Source: Lachnospiraceae bacterium | Lineage (GTDB): Bacteria > Bacillota > Clostridia > Lachnospirales > Lachnospiraceae | Direction: 5' to 3' | DNA: 64,000 nt | Assembly (NCBI GenBank): GCA_022510525.1 | Contig: JAFLTH010000003.1 | Location: 16,217 to 80,216, forward strand | Shown: piece by piece, positions 19,748 to 29,447 of the stretch | Layout of the letters: every line of letters starts with the position of its first letter | How positions within the stretch are numbered: position 1 is the first letter of the stretch | Translations under genes and position numbers: made by a program | Notes under the pieces: generated by a model | What the model saw: only the letters and a program-made list of their open reading frames with translations | What the model was told of the DNA's origin: nothing | The model's database searches: none

Positions 19748-21022
19748 ATGGTAAAAGCTATAGTAGGCGCCAATTGGGGTGACGAAGGAAAAGGAAAGAT
19801 AACTGATATGCTGGCAAAGGAAGCCGACATAATCATTCGTTTCCAGGGCGGTGCTAATGCAGGACATACAATAGTAAATAACTATGGAAAGTTTGCACTT
19901 CATACATTACCGTCAGGAGTGTTTTATGACCATACTACAAGTATAATCGGCAACGGTGTTGCACTGAATATTCCGTTACTTTTTAACGAAATAAAGTCAA
20001 TTACGGATAGAAATGTGCCTGAACCGAAGATTCTGGTTTCTGACAGGTGTCAGATTGTAATGCCGTACCATATACTTTTTGACCAGTATGAAGAGGAAAG
20101 ACTCGGCGGCAAATCCTTTGGCTCAACGAAGTCGGGAATTGCACCGTTTTATTCCGATAAATATGCCAAAATAGGTTTTCAGGTTAGTGAACTTTTTGAC
20201 GAAGAACTGTTAAAAGAAAAGGTTGAAAGAGTTTGTGTGGCTAAAAATGTGCTCTTAGAGCATCTTTATCATAAACCTCTTATAAATCCGTCTGAATTGC
20301 TTGAGACTCTGCATCAGTACAGGGAAATGGTAGAGCCTTATGTTTGCGATGTGGCTTCCTATCTGGATAAGGCAATTAAGGATAATAAGACCATACTTTT
20401 GGAAGGACAGCTCGGCACATTGAAAGACCCCGACCACGGCATATATCCGATGGTTACGTCTTCCCATACGCTGGCGGCATACGGGGCAATCGGAGCAGGT
20501 ATTCCACCGTATGAGATAAAACAGATAATTACGGTATGTAAAGCCTATTCTTCGGCTGTCGGAGCAGGTGCCTTTGTATCGGAGATATTCGGTGATGAGG
20601 CGGAAGAACTCAGACGCCGCGGCGGTGACGGCGGCGAATACGGTGCTACTACAGGCCGTCCGAGACGTGTAGGCTGGTTTGACTGCGTGGCTTCCAAATA
20701 CGGCTGCAGACTGCAGGGTACTACCGATGTAGCCTTTACGGTGCTTGATGTACTCGGATACCTCGATGAGATTCCAATCTGCGTAGGCTATGAAATCGAT
20801 GGCGAAGTAACAACGGAATTCCCTGTAACAGCCAAGCTTGAAAAAGCTAAACCTGTTATTAAGAAGCTCCCCGGCTGGAAATGCGAGATAAGAGGAATCA
20901 AAAACTATGAAGAACTTCCGGAAAAATGCCGCGATTACATAGAATTCATTGAAAAACAGATTGGATACCCGATTACAATGATTTCAAACGGACCGGGACG
21001 TGATGATATTATTTACCGTTAA
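19748..21022 (+). CDS. purA: Adenylosuccinate synthetase
   Basis: 'VGANWGDEGKGKITD', 'GGANAGHTIV', 'TGRPRRVGWFD'. Confidence 0.97.
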   Translation: MVKAIVGANWGDEGKGKITDMLAKEADIIIRFQGGANAGHTIVNNYGKFALHTLPSGVFYDHTTSIIGNGVALNIPLLFNEIKSITDRNVPEPKILVSDRCQIVMPYHILFDQYEEERLGGKSFGSTKSGIAPFYSDKYAKIGFQVSELFDEELLKEKVERVCVAKNVLLEHLYHKPLINPSELLETLHQYREMVEPYVCDVASYLDKAIKDNKTILLEGQLGTLKDPDHGIYPMVTSSHTLAAYGAIGAGIPPYEIKQIITVCKAYSSAVGAGAFVSEIFGDEAEELRRRGGDGGEYGATTGRPRRVGWFDCVASKYGCRLQGTTDVAFTVLDVLGYLDEIPICVGYEIDGEVTTEFPVTAKLEKAKPVIKKLPGWKCEIRGIKNYEELPEKCRDYIEFIEKQIGYPITMISNGPGRDDIIYR

Positions 21023-21025
21023 AAA

Positions 21026-21058
21026 CAGCGCATCCGAATGGATGCGCTTTGTTTTTTA
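21026..21058. terminator. Terminator between convergent purA and the purF-like gene
   Basis: GCGCATCC-GAAT-GGATGCGC followed by TTTGTTTTTT. Confidence 0.85.
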
Positions 21059-22510
21059 TTCTCTGCCATCCCAGCAGTACGTGCATAGCTTGGATTTGTC
21101 GATGCCGACGGCATTCATCATATCATCTAAACGATTGTAACGGAGAGAAGTGAAATTAAGCTTCTCTCTTATTTTTTCCAGCATATCATTGTATTCGATA
21201 GATTCAGGGTTGGCATAAACAGAGAGATTAGGATATTTGTTTTCTGTTTCCATCTCCTTGATTACCTGACGCGTGATAAGTTCCATCTCGGATGTGGAAC
21301 GTGAGAAATTCAAATACTTACAGCCGAAGAGAAGCGGAGGACAGGCGGGTCTGATATGAACCTCCTTGGCGCCGCTCTGATACAGAAACTCAGTTGTTTC
21401 CCTAAGCTGTGTTCCGCGCACAATGGAATCATCAATTAATAGCAGGCTTCTGTCCTTGATAAGGTCATGTACCGGAAGCAGCTTCATCTTGGCAATAAGA
21501 TTTCGCTGACTCTGTATCGTAGGCATAAAAGAACGCGGCCATGTAGGTGTGTATTTGATAAAAGGTCTTGAAAAAGGAATGCCTGATTCATTGGCATAGC
21601 CGATTGCATGGGCAGTTCCCGAATCCGGTACGCCTGCAACTATATCGGGTTTGATATCATCACGTTTTGCCATCATTGAGCCGCAGTTATAGCGCATCTG
21701 CTCTACACTCATGCCCTCATAGGATGAGGAAGGGTAACCGTAGTAAACCCATAGGAATGTACAGATTTTCATATCTTTACCGGGGGCGGCAAGCGGCTGC
21801 ACGCCTTCCGGTGTGACTATTACAATTTCTCCGGGACCAAGCTCCCGCTCATGCGAATATCCCAGATTCAGATAGGCGAAACTTTCAAAAGAAATGCAGT
21901 AAGCATCTTCTTTTTTACCTATTACCACAGGAGTACGTCCGAGGCGGTCCCTTGCGGCATAAATGCCCTTGGGTGTCAGAATGAGCATAGTCATGGAGCC
22001 GTCAATCAGCTCCTGTGCATATTGTATACCTTCAATAATATTTTCTTTCTGATTGATTATCGCAGACACCAGTTCCGTTGCATTGATTTCACCGCCGCTC
22101 ATTTCCTGAAAATGGGCATGTCCGCTTTTAAAAAGCTGTTTTTCTATGTCTTCCTTGTTATTGATCTTGCCGACCGTTGTAATTGCATATGTACCATGAT
22201 GTGAACGGATTATAAGAGGCTGTGGCTCATAATCGGAGATTGAACCTATTCCCATATGTCCGCGCATTGTATTGGCATCCTTGTCAAATTTGGTTCTAAA
22301 CGGAGCGTTTTCAATATTGTGAATAGCCCTGTCAAAACCGTCTTCATTGTTGTAAGCAGCCATTCCGGCGCGTCTGGTACCCAGGTGTGAATGATAGTCT
22401 GTGCCGAAAAATAAGTCAAATATACAATCTTCCTTTGATGCAACGCCAAAAAATCCGCCCATAAATCCATAGCTCCTTTTCTTATTCAAAAGTTTTAAAA
22501 CTGTATCCAA
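21056..22510 (-). CDS. PurF-like phosphoribosyltransferase paralog with a degenerate glutaminase domain (484 aa)
   Basis: PRPP loop 'LLLIDDSIVRGTQ' intact; Fe-S-type Cys including terminal CTYC; N-terminus 'GGFFGVASKED' in place of 'CGVFG'. Confidence 0.85.
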   Translation of the reverse strand: MDTVLKLLNKKRSYGFMGGFFGVASKEDCIFDLFFGTDYHSHLGTRRAGMAAYNNEDGFDRAIHNIENAPFRTKFDKDANTMRGHMGIGSISDYEPQPLIIRSHHGTYAITTVGKINNKEDIEKQLFKSGHAHFQEMSGGEINATELVSAIINQKENIIEGIQYAQELIDGSMTMLILTPKGIYAARDRLGRTPVVIGKKEDAYCISFESFAYLNLGYSHERELGPGEIVIVTPEGVQPLAAPGKDMKICTFLWVYYGYPSSSYEGMSVEQMRYNCGSMMAKRDDIKPDIVAGVPDSGTAHAIGYANESGIPFSRPFIKYTPTWPRSFMPTIQSQRNLIAKMKLLPVHDLIKDRSLLLIDDSIVRGTQLRETTEFLYQSGAKEVHIRPACPPLLFGCKYLNFSRSTSEMELITRQVIKEMETENKYPNLSVYANPESIEYNDMLEKIREKLNFTSLRYNRLDDMMNAVGIDKSKLCTYCWDGRE

Positions 22511-22593
22511 TATTAATTGTATTATGTTTTAATGTAAAGCACAAGTCATAAATATCCGGATTGGGTAGATAGTCAGGACTAACTTGTTTGTGT

Positions 22594-23301
22594 TTAGGAG
22601 TGATGCCTGAAATTTTTTACAAATGTGATAAGACATATCAGTGCAAAAACAACTGTTATTATAAGATAGCCTGCTATAGCCTGAGTTCCCGCACCAAAAA
22701 TCAACAGCATTGCCTCACGTATATTTACTACTCCAAATATTGAAAAAATGGCAAAAGAAAGAGTGTTCAGAATACCCGTCGGCATCTTGCTTTTTAATAT
22801 TACACCCACAATCAGCCCGATCAGGTCCGCAAGAATCAAGCCGAGAGTGCAGCCCAGAAATACGGATAAGGCATTTGCAAAACTGTGCTGTGTATAGTTT
22901 GCGGCAAGTGTGATGGCCGATAATTGCGTCTTATCGCCAAGTTCTCCGACAAAGAATGAAATAAAAATTGCCACTACCGGTCCAAAGTTGTGTTTTGCGA
23001 CGTTTTCTTCATCTTCTTCGGCTTCGCCTTTAAGTGTAGCGTATGCAAACCAGAAGAAAGCAAGGGCCGCAATAAACTTTATTATCCTCATATCAAGATA
23101 ATTACTGAGTGCCGCGCCTACACCGACAGCCATAATATTAAGAAGTATTGTGGCAAGCCAGGTTCCGCTGAGAATATGGACTACCTTATACTTACCTGCC
23201 ATAGCTACGAGCAGCAACTGGGTCTTGTCTCCCATCTCGGCGATGAAGATTGTTAATAAAACTGTCAGGAAGATGGTCATTTTAGCGTTCTCCTCTATCA
23301 A
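22594..23301 (-). CDS. UPF0016/GDT1-family cation transporter (Mn2+/Ca2+ exporter type)
   Basis: Two E-x-G-D-K-T(Q) motifs: 'AEMGDKTQLLLVAMAGKY' and 'GELGDKTQLSAITLAA'; hydrophobic. Confidence 0.85.
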   Translation of the reverse strand: MIEENAKMTIFLTVLLTIFIAEMGDKTQLLLVAMAGKYKVVHILSGTWLATILLNIMAVGVGAALSNYLDMRIIKFIAALAFFWFAYATLKGEAEEDEENVAKHNFGPVVAIFISFFVGELGDKTQLSAITLAANYTQHSFANALSVFLGCTLGLILADLIGLIVGVILKSKMPTGILNTLSFAIFSIFGVVNIREAMLLIFGAGTQAIAGYLIITVVFALICLITFVKNFRHHS

Positions 23302-23372
23302 TTTTCTTTATCTTTTGATACAATAAATAATATATTACTAACTAATTTGTGTCAATAAAGGAGAAAACCGGA

Positions 23373-24356
23373 ATGATTTTCAAGTGTAAAAACTGTGGCG
23401 GCAATGCTGTCTATGAGCCGGGAAGGAAAAAAATGTACTGTCCGCATTGTGAAGGAATAGATGCACAGTACATTGTAAATGAGGGCTCCCTGACTCAGTG
23501 CGGAAACTGCGGTGCCCCTATTGAGACAGGACCGTACACTTCCGCGGACAGATGTGTGCATTGCGGCAGCTACATAGTGTTTGATGAAAGGGTTGAAGAG
23601 AGATATAAACCCAACATGATTCTTCCGTTTAAGATAAATAAGGATATGGCGGTTGAAGCTCTTAATACCGAATTTAAGAAAAGGACTTTTACTCCGGCAA
23701 CCTTTCTTTCAGAGAAAAGCCTTAATAATATGCAGGGGATCTATGTTCCTTTCTGGATGTATGATTATCAGGCACATTATGATTTCAGGGGACAGGGCAC
23801 GAAAGTTCGTACATGGATAAGTGGAAATACGGAATATGTTGAAACTTCTTACTTTGATGTGATAAGGAAGATGGATGCTGATTTTGACAAGGTTCCGGTA
23901 GACGCCTCAATAGCTATGAACGACGGTGAGATGGATTTGATGGAGCCGTATACATATCAGGAGTTGGAGGGCTTTGATCCAAAATACATGTCAGGATTTT
24001 TCGGGGAGGTTTTCAATCAGGGTGCGGATGAGCTGGAAGAGCGCGCCAAAATGAAGGCAAAAAGCGCCACTGAGGAATTGATGCAGCAGTCGCTTTCAGG
24101 CTATAGCTCTATGAAAACCGAAGTGAAAAACCTGAATCTGAACAGAAGCGGCCTCTATTATGCCCTTATGCCCGTGTGGTTGTATCAGTACGACTATCGC
24201 GGGGAAACCTACCGCTTCCATGTAAACGGGCAGACCGGCAAAGTAGTCGGAAAGACTCCCGTTTCCAAAGCAAAAGTATTACTGTATGGACTTACTACAA
24301 TGGTATCCGTCAGCGCAATTATGTATCTGGCTATTGCAATATTGGAGCTGCTGTAA
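23373..24356 (+). CDS. TFIIB-type zinc-ribbon-containing protein
   Basis: MIFKCKNCGGNAVYEPGRKKMYCPHC... CGNCGAPIE... CVHCGSY; C-terminal TM segment; ATG at 23373 preceded by AAAGGAGA. Confidence 0.75.
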   Translation: MIFKCKNCGGNAVYEPGRKKMYCPHCEGIDAQYIVNEGSLTQCGNCGAPIETGPYTSADRCVHCGSYIVFDERVEERYKPNMILPFKINKDMAVEALNTEFKKRTFTPATFLSEKSLNNMQGIYVPFWMYDYQAHYDFRGQGTKVRTWISGNTEYVETSYFDVIRKMDADFDKVPVDASIAMNDGEMDLMEPYTYQELEGFDPKYMSGFFGEVFNQGADELEERAKMKAKSATEELMQQSLSGYSSMKTEVKNLNLNRSGLYYALMPVWLYQYDYRGETYRFHVNGQTGKVVGKTPVSKAKVLLYGLTTMVSVSAIMYLAIAILELL

Positions 24357-24404
24357 TGCCAAGAGTTGTATTTATAGTGAATTTCGGATGAAAGGATAAT
24401 ACAG

Positions 24405-25283
24405 ATGAAAGAGTATTTTAAATATTTTAATTGGTTATACATAGTGCTTGGAGCTCTGCTTTTATTTTTTATATGTGTAAAAGGCACACAGTCTGTTGTG
24501 TCTAAGGCTTCGCATTATGAGAGGACAAACACAGAGTGCCTTACAACGCAGAGGGTGTTTGACAATGCCGATGTGCTAAGCGATAAAGAGGAAAAGAAAC
24601 TTGAGGAGCTGATTGCCAAAAGAGAAAAACAGACGAATTGCGACATAGTTCTGGTGACTTTAAAGCAGTCCCTTAAAGAATATGCAAGGGAAATAGAACC
24701 TTCAGTCGGTTACAGTGAGTTTGTAAGGGTTTATGCAGAGCAGTTTTATGAAAACAATAACTTTGGATATAATAAACCGAACGGAGACGGAGTAATCCTG
24801 GTAGATAACTGGTTTCGAGAGTCTGACGGCAAGATATATACCTGGTTTTGTACTACGGGGATTGTAAAGGACAAATATTCGGATGCCGATATAGACCATA
24901 TTCTGGACAGAGTATACCGTTATGTGGAAACCAATCCCTATCTGGCATACAAAACTTATGTCAATGATTTTTATAATGACATGATGGGAAAACGGATTTT
25001 TCATGCCGACGTACCCGGAGGTATGCCAATAATAGCAGGTGTTATTGCTGCGGTTATATTTATTGCAGTAAACTGGAATTCCAAGAGTGGTAAGAAGACA
25101 ACCACGGCAGTTACATATGTTAAGGGTAGAAATGCGAATTTTACCAACAGTCAGGATATTTTCCTGCGTAAGACCGTAACACATCACAAGATACAGACCA
25201 GCAGCGGCTCCGGAGGACATGGCGGAGGCGGCGGAGGTCATAGCGGCGGCGGAAGCCATGGCGGCGGGGGTCACAGCCGGTAA
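24405..25283 (+). CDS. TPM-domain (YgcG-like) membrane protein with a Gly/His/Ser-rich tail
   Basis: 'VFDNADVLSDKEEKKLEELIAKREKQTNCDIVLVTL' TPM start; C-terminal GGHGGGGGGHSGGGSHGGGGHSR. Confidence 0.8.
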   Translation: MKEYFKYFNWLYIVLGALLLFFICVKGTQSVVSKASHYERTNTECLTTQRVFDNADVLSDKEEKKLEELIAKREKQTNCDIVLVTLKQSLKEYAREIEPSVGYSEFVRVYAEQFYENNNFGYNKPNGDGVILVDNWFRESDGKIYTWFCTTGIVKDKYSDADIDHILDRVYRYVETNPYLAYKTYVNDFYNDMMGKRIFHADVPGGMPIIAGVIAAVIFIAVNWNSKSGKKTTTAVTYVKGRNANFTNSQDIFLRKTVTHHKIQTSSGSGGHGGGGGGHSGGGSHGGGGHSR

Positions 25284-26419
25284 CGAAATCCCATCATCTT
25301 TGTTAATCTTGTGATTATAATACCGCACAGAGCGGAAACGATAACCGTAAATACCGCGCTTATTGCAAATTTAGCCATAAGTGCGGTATTTACATCAGGT
25401 GAAATATCTGCAAATACCCGGCTGTTTACAACTCTCATAAATATATATGTGTGAGTAAGATAAAGGTAGAGCGAATATTTCCCAAGAAATGAAAACAACT
25501 GTTCTTTAATCCGCCACTTTATAGTAAGCAGCAGTACAAGCAGAGTCCATATGATAGTAGCGCCGATTTTGAGCCATATCTGCTGTTCTTTAGTAAAACG
25601 GCTGATTGCCTCATAACCGTAAAGCCCTGATTTTACCACAAAAAACATAGCAATACCCAAAGCTATAATCATGATTAAATAAATTACATGCGTTATTATT
25701 GTAACTGAACTATTAGTCACTGAAATCATTTCGTATTCGTTAAACTTCTTATGCTCATCAGTTCTATTATTGTTAAAAATTCTCTCACATTCCGCAGTTA
25801 TAATTCCGATAACAAATGTTATGTTTGATACATACCAGAATTCATACATACCGTTTTTATACATGGTATAAGAATATGCATAAGTGAATATACCAAAAGC
25901 TGCAATGCGCAGCGGTGTTTTTTTGAACAGTGCATAGATTACAATAAATCCTATATAAAATACAAACAGCACATTCATGAACCAGTAATCATAACCGCTT
26001 GCAAACAGCCAGAAGTCATGAAATGAGGTAAAACCTCCGGAAATCAGCTCTATAACACCTGTTATGATAAGGTACGGGATATAGATATTCCTAATTTTTT
26101 TAAAAATAAAATCACGATTTATCTTTTTGTCGCCAAGAGATTTCACCATAGCATAGCCGGATAGAAGAAAAAACACATCCACTCCATATACGCCAAGTTT
26201 GGTTAGTGCCACCCGGAAGATTTCCCTGTTTCCTTCAGTCTGCACAAACCAGGAATACCATTCTGCGTAGTGGGACAGAATTACCATAACAGCTGCTATT
26301 CCACGAAATGTCAGAGCTGTATCCCTGGTGATGAATTGTTTGCAATCGCTTTTCTGCCTGTCGTTTTTAACATTTTCGATGACATTCTCGTAAGTAGTCG
26401 GTTTCATAAAGCCTCCCAA
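25271..26419 (-). CDS. Acyltransferase 3 family membrane protein
   Basis: 'LTFRGIAAVMVILSHYAEW', 'LGVYGVDVFFLLSGYAMVKS'; about 10 TM segments. Confidence 0.85.
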   Translation of the reverse strand: MGGFMKPTTYENVIENVKNDRQKSDCKQFITRDTALTFRGIAAVMVILSHYAEWYSWFVQTEGNREIFRVALTKLGVYGVDVFFLLSGYAMVKSLGDKKINRDFIFKKIRNIYIPYLIITGVIELISGGFTSFHDFWLFASGYDYWFMNVLFVFYIGFIVIYALFKKTPLRIAAFGIFTYAYSYTMYKNGMYEFWYVSNITFVIGIITAECERIFNNNRTDEHKKFNEYEMISVTNSSVTIITHVIYLIMIIALGIAMFFVVKSGLYGYEAISRFTKEQQIWLKIGATIIWTLLVLLLTIKWRIKEQLFSFLGKYSLYLYLTHTYIFMRVVNSRVFADISPDVNTALMAKFAISAVFTVIVSALCGIIITRLTKMMGFRYRL

Positions 26420-26565
26420 ATAAATAGCATACGTTATAAAAATGCTGCAAATACATTATAAATCATTTGCTTAATATTGTTAAATACAAACTTAATAAAA
26501 AAACAACCCACATGACGGTATGGATTGTTTTAAAAAGTCTCATTATATATAAATATTAATCGATA

Positions 26566-26829
26566 TTAAGCCATCTTATTAACTGCCTGCGCCAGACGGG
26601 AAACTTTTCTGGAAGCTGTATTCTTATGGAATACACCTTTAGAAGCGGCTTTATCAATAGTAGCTGTGGCAGCAAGCAATGCAGCCTTTGCAGCTTCTTT
26701 GTCGTTAGCAGCAATAGCAGCTGTTACTTTTTTAACAGAAGTCTTAACACCGGACTTGATAGCTTTATTTCTCTCCGCCTTGGTTCTGTTAACTAAAATT
26801 CTTTTCTTTGCAGATTTGATATTAGCCAA
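26566..26829 (-). CDS. rpsT: 30S ribosomal protein S20
   Basis: (M)ANIKSAKKRILVNRTKAERNKAIKSGVKTSVKKV...; TTG start at 26829 with AGGAGG 8 nt upstream. Confidence 0.93.
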   Translation of the reverse strand: MANIKSAKKRILVNRTKAERNKAIKSGVKTSVKKVTAAIAANDKEAAKAALLAATATIDKAASKGVFHKNTASRKVSRLAQAVNKMA

Positions 26830-27073
26830 GATGCACACCTCCTATTATCATTAATTTTTATGGAAATGTCTCATTAAATCCGGACACGGTCGTTTTAATG
26901 GAAACACACGTATATTATTGTAGAATAAGCATTAATTTCTGTCAATACATATTTTTAAAATTATTGTAAAAACTAGCACTAAATGCAAGGCTTAAGTTAT
27001 GACTTCATGACAAAATAAGTATAATCTGCATATAGTATTACGAGAAACATTGGAAGAAACGAGGAATAAGGAT

Positions 27074-27946
27074 ATGAGTTGGTTTCAGGTCAGAACTGAC
27101 CTGGCATTGGAAGCCAGAGAAAGTATTGACGGAAAAGAAAATGAAATTCACGGAATAAAGGTTGAAGAGGAATTCGACGAAAAAAATGACATTCATATTA
27201 CCACAGTAATAATTGAGACAAAAAACGGCGCCAAGGCAATGGGAAAACCGATGGGTACCTATGTGACGCTTGAAGCTCCGGCAATGATTGAACCTGAAGA
27301 TGATTATCATCAGGAAATTTCCGATATTCTGGCCAAAGAAATAAGAAAGCTCTTATCTGATCCTGACAGGGAACAGTCAATTCTGGTCGTGGGTCTCGGG
27401 AACCGTGATGTTACGGCAGATGCGCTGGGGCCTAATGTAGTGGATAATCTTTTTATAAACAGACATATTGTAATGGAATACGGAAAAGTGGCATACAACT
27501 GCTCCAAAATGCATATGGTAAGCAGTCTGGTACCCGGAGTTATGGCCAAAACCGGAATGGAATCCGCAGAAATCATAAGGGGTGTTATTGAACAGACCTC
27601 CCCTGATCAGGTCATAGTGATTGATGCGCTTGCAGCAAGATCCACCAAGCGCCTTAACCGCACTATCCAGATTACTAATACGGGCATACATCCGGGCTCA
27701 GGTGTCGGTAATCACAGGAATGCACTTACCAGGGAGAGCCTGAATGTACCGGTTCTGGCAATCGGGGTGCCTACTGTTGTAGATGCCGCAACCATAGTGG
27801 GAGATGCCGTCGGAGAATATCCCAATTCACTTTCGGAGCTTAACAATATGTATGTGACAAGCAAGGATGTGGACTTTCAGGTACAGCAGATAAGTCATAT
27901 CCTGTGTGATGCTCTGAATAAGGCTTTGGATTTAACTATGGCATAA
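27074..27946 (+). CDS. gpr: GPR endopeptidase (germination protease)
   Basis: 'FQVRTDLALEARESI', 'VVGLGNRDVTADALGP', 'VIDALAARS'; ATG at 27074 preceded by GAGGAATAAGG. Confidence 0.93.
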   Translation: MSWFQVRTDLALEARESIDGKENEIHGIKVEEEFDEKNDIHITTVIIETKNGAKAMGKPMGTYVTLEAPAMIEPEDDYHQEISDILAKEIRKLLSDPDREQSILVVGLGNRDVTADALGPNVVDNLFINRHIVMEYGKVAYNCSKMHMVSSLVPGVMAKTGMESAEIIRGVIEQTSPDQVIVIDALAARSTKRLNRTIQITNTGIHPGSGVGNHRNALTRESLNVPVLAIGVPTVVDAATIVGDAVGEYPNSLSELNNMYVTSKDVDFQVQQISHILCDALNKALDLTMA

Positions 27947-27986
27947 AAAGTCATATCATTATCACCTGCGCCTGATGCATATAATA

Positions 27987-28031
27987 GGGTGAAAGTAAAC
28001 TTTCACCCGCGAGTTTGAGCTATGCTCAAAC
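27987..28031. repeat. Two adjacent short inverted repeats upstream of spoIIP
   Basis: GGGTGAAAG-TAAA-CTTTCACCC (27987-28008) and GTTTGAGC-TAT-GCTCAAAC (28013-28031). Confidence 0.7.
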
Positions 28032-28066
28032 ATCGCAGATTTTGGCAAGGCATGGGGGAAGTATTA

Positions 28067-29380
28067 ATGAAAAATAAGCTGCGGATTCTGCTTATTTTCA
28101 TATGTATTATGACAGTGGTGTCATTTTTGTGGGAAGTTTTTCAAAGTAAAGAAACTGAGGAAAACATTGTCGTAAATGATATGCATAACTGGCTGGAGCA
28201 GTCGTTTATGGATATCTGGATGCCCGGGGCGTCCGTGTTACAGAGCGGACAGGGCAGCTATGAGTACAATCTGACTGACCGCATTGTTATTGAAAACTTT
28301 CCGGTGCTTCTTTTTTCTATGGAACAGCCTGCGCGGCAGTATGACATAGCATTAAAAGAAAGCGACTACAATGAGCTTGTTTTACTGGAAGGTATGGATG
28401 AAGATAAAAAGGGAATAGATGAAGGCTCCCTTGAATATGGAGCCGATGCCATACATTTGGATAAGGGGTTGGAGGAAGCCCTGCTTGCCGAAAATGGGCT
28501 TATTGCGGAAAATCAGTCGGCGGCAGGTGAGGGAGATGATATTTCCGGCCAGGGTGGAGAGCGTAAAGATATGCCTTTTCGTGAGGTGGAGGAGGCATTG
28601 TACCGCTATCAGTGGGATACTCTGACCGATTATACCGATCTGGTAAAAGCTTTTTATGCAATTGATTCGACTACAACTGCGGGAAAGGAGCTTTTAAGTC
28701 TGGATAAACTTCTGTATAAAGATATGCGGATGAAAGGAGGTAACGATGCTCCTCAGATTCTGATATATCATACCCATTCCCAGGAGGCCTTTGCAGACTC
28801 CGTACCGGGAGACAGCTCCACTACAATTATAGGTGCCGGTGAAAAGCTGGCACAGACTCTTCGCGATAAATATGGTTATAATGTCATACATAATACGGAC
28901 AGTTATGATGTTCCGGCAAGGGACTATGCTTATAGCAATTCGCTTCCGGAGCTGGAAAAGCTGCTTGCAAATAATCCGACTATTGAGGTTGTAATAGATT
29001 TGCACAGGGATGAAATGCCGGCGGACAGAAGACTTGTTATGGAGCTGCAGGGCAGGCCTACGGCTCAGTTTATGTTTTTTAACGGACTCAGCAGAAATTC
29101 AAAAGGGGGAGCATTAGAATCTCTGGAAAATCCGTACATTGAAGATAATCTGGCTTTTTCATTTCAGATGCAGACTGCAAGCAATGAATATTATCCGGGG
29201 ATTGCAAGACGTATATACCTGAAAGCATATCGCTATAATATGCATCTTTGTCCCAAATCTCTGCTGATAGAGCTGGGTGCGCAGAATAATACGGTGGAGG
29301 AAATAATGAATGCCATAGATCCGCTGGCACATGTACTGCATCTGGTCCTTACAGGGGATGAGCCGGATGTGGATTATTAA
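28067..29380 (+). CDS. spoIIP: Stage II sporulation protein P
   Basis: 'ILIYHTHSQEAF', 'IDLHRDEM', 'LLIELGAQNNT'; N-terminal membrane anchor; ATG 28067 has an SD (GGGGGAAG). Confidence 0.92.
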   Translation: MKNKLRILLIFICIMTVVSFLWEVFQSKETEENIVVNDMHNWLEQSFMDIWMPGASVLQSGQGSYEYNLTDRIVIENFPVLLFSMEQPARQYDIALKESDYNELVLLEGMDEDKKGIDEGSLEYGADAIHLDKGLEEALLAENGLIAENQSAAGEGDDISGQGGERKDMPFREVEEALYRYQWDTLTDYTDLVKAFYAIDSTTTAGKELLSLDKLLYKDMRMKGGNDAPQILIYHTHSQEAFADSVPGDSSTTIIGAGEKLAQTLRDKYGYNVIHNTDSYDVPARDYAYSNSLPELEKLLANNPTIEVVIDLHRDEMPADRRLVMELQGRPTAQFMFFNGLSRNSKGGALESLENPYIEDNLAFSFQMQTASNEYYPGIARRIYLKAYRYNMHLCPKSLLIELGAQNNTVEEIMNAIDPLAHVLHLVLTGDEPDVDY

Positions 29381-29447
29381 TAATAGACATTGCCTTATGA
29401 ATTTGATATTATATTAAAATGAATAAGTAGAAAGGCAAAATATAGAA

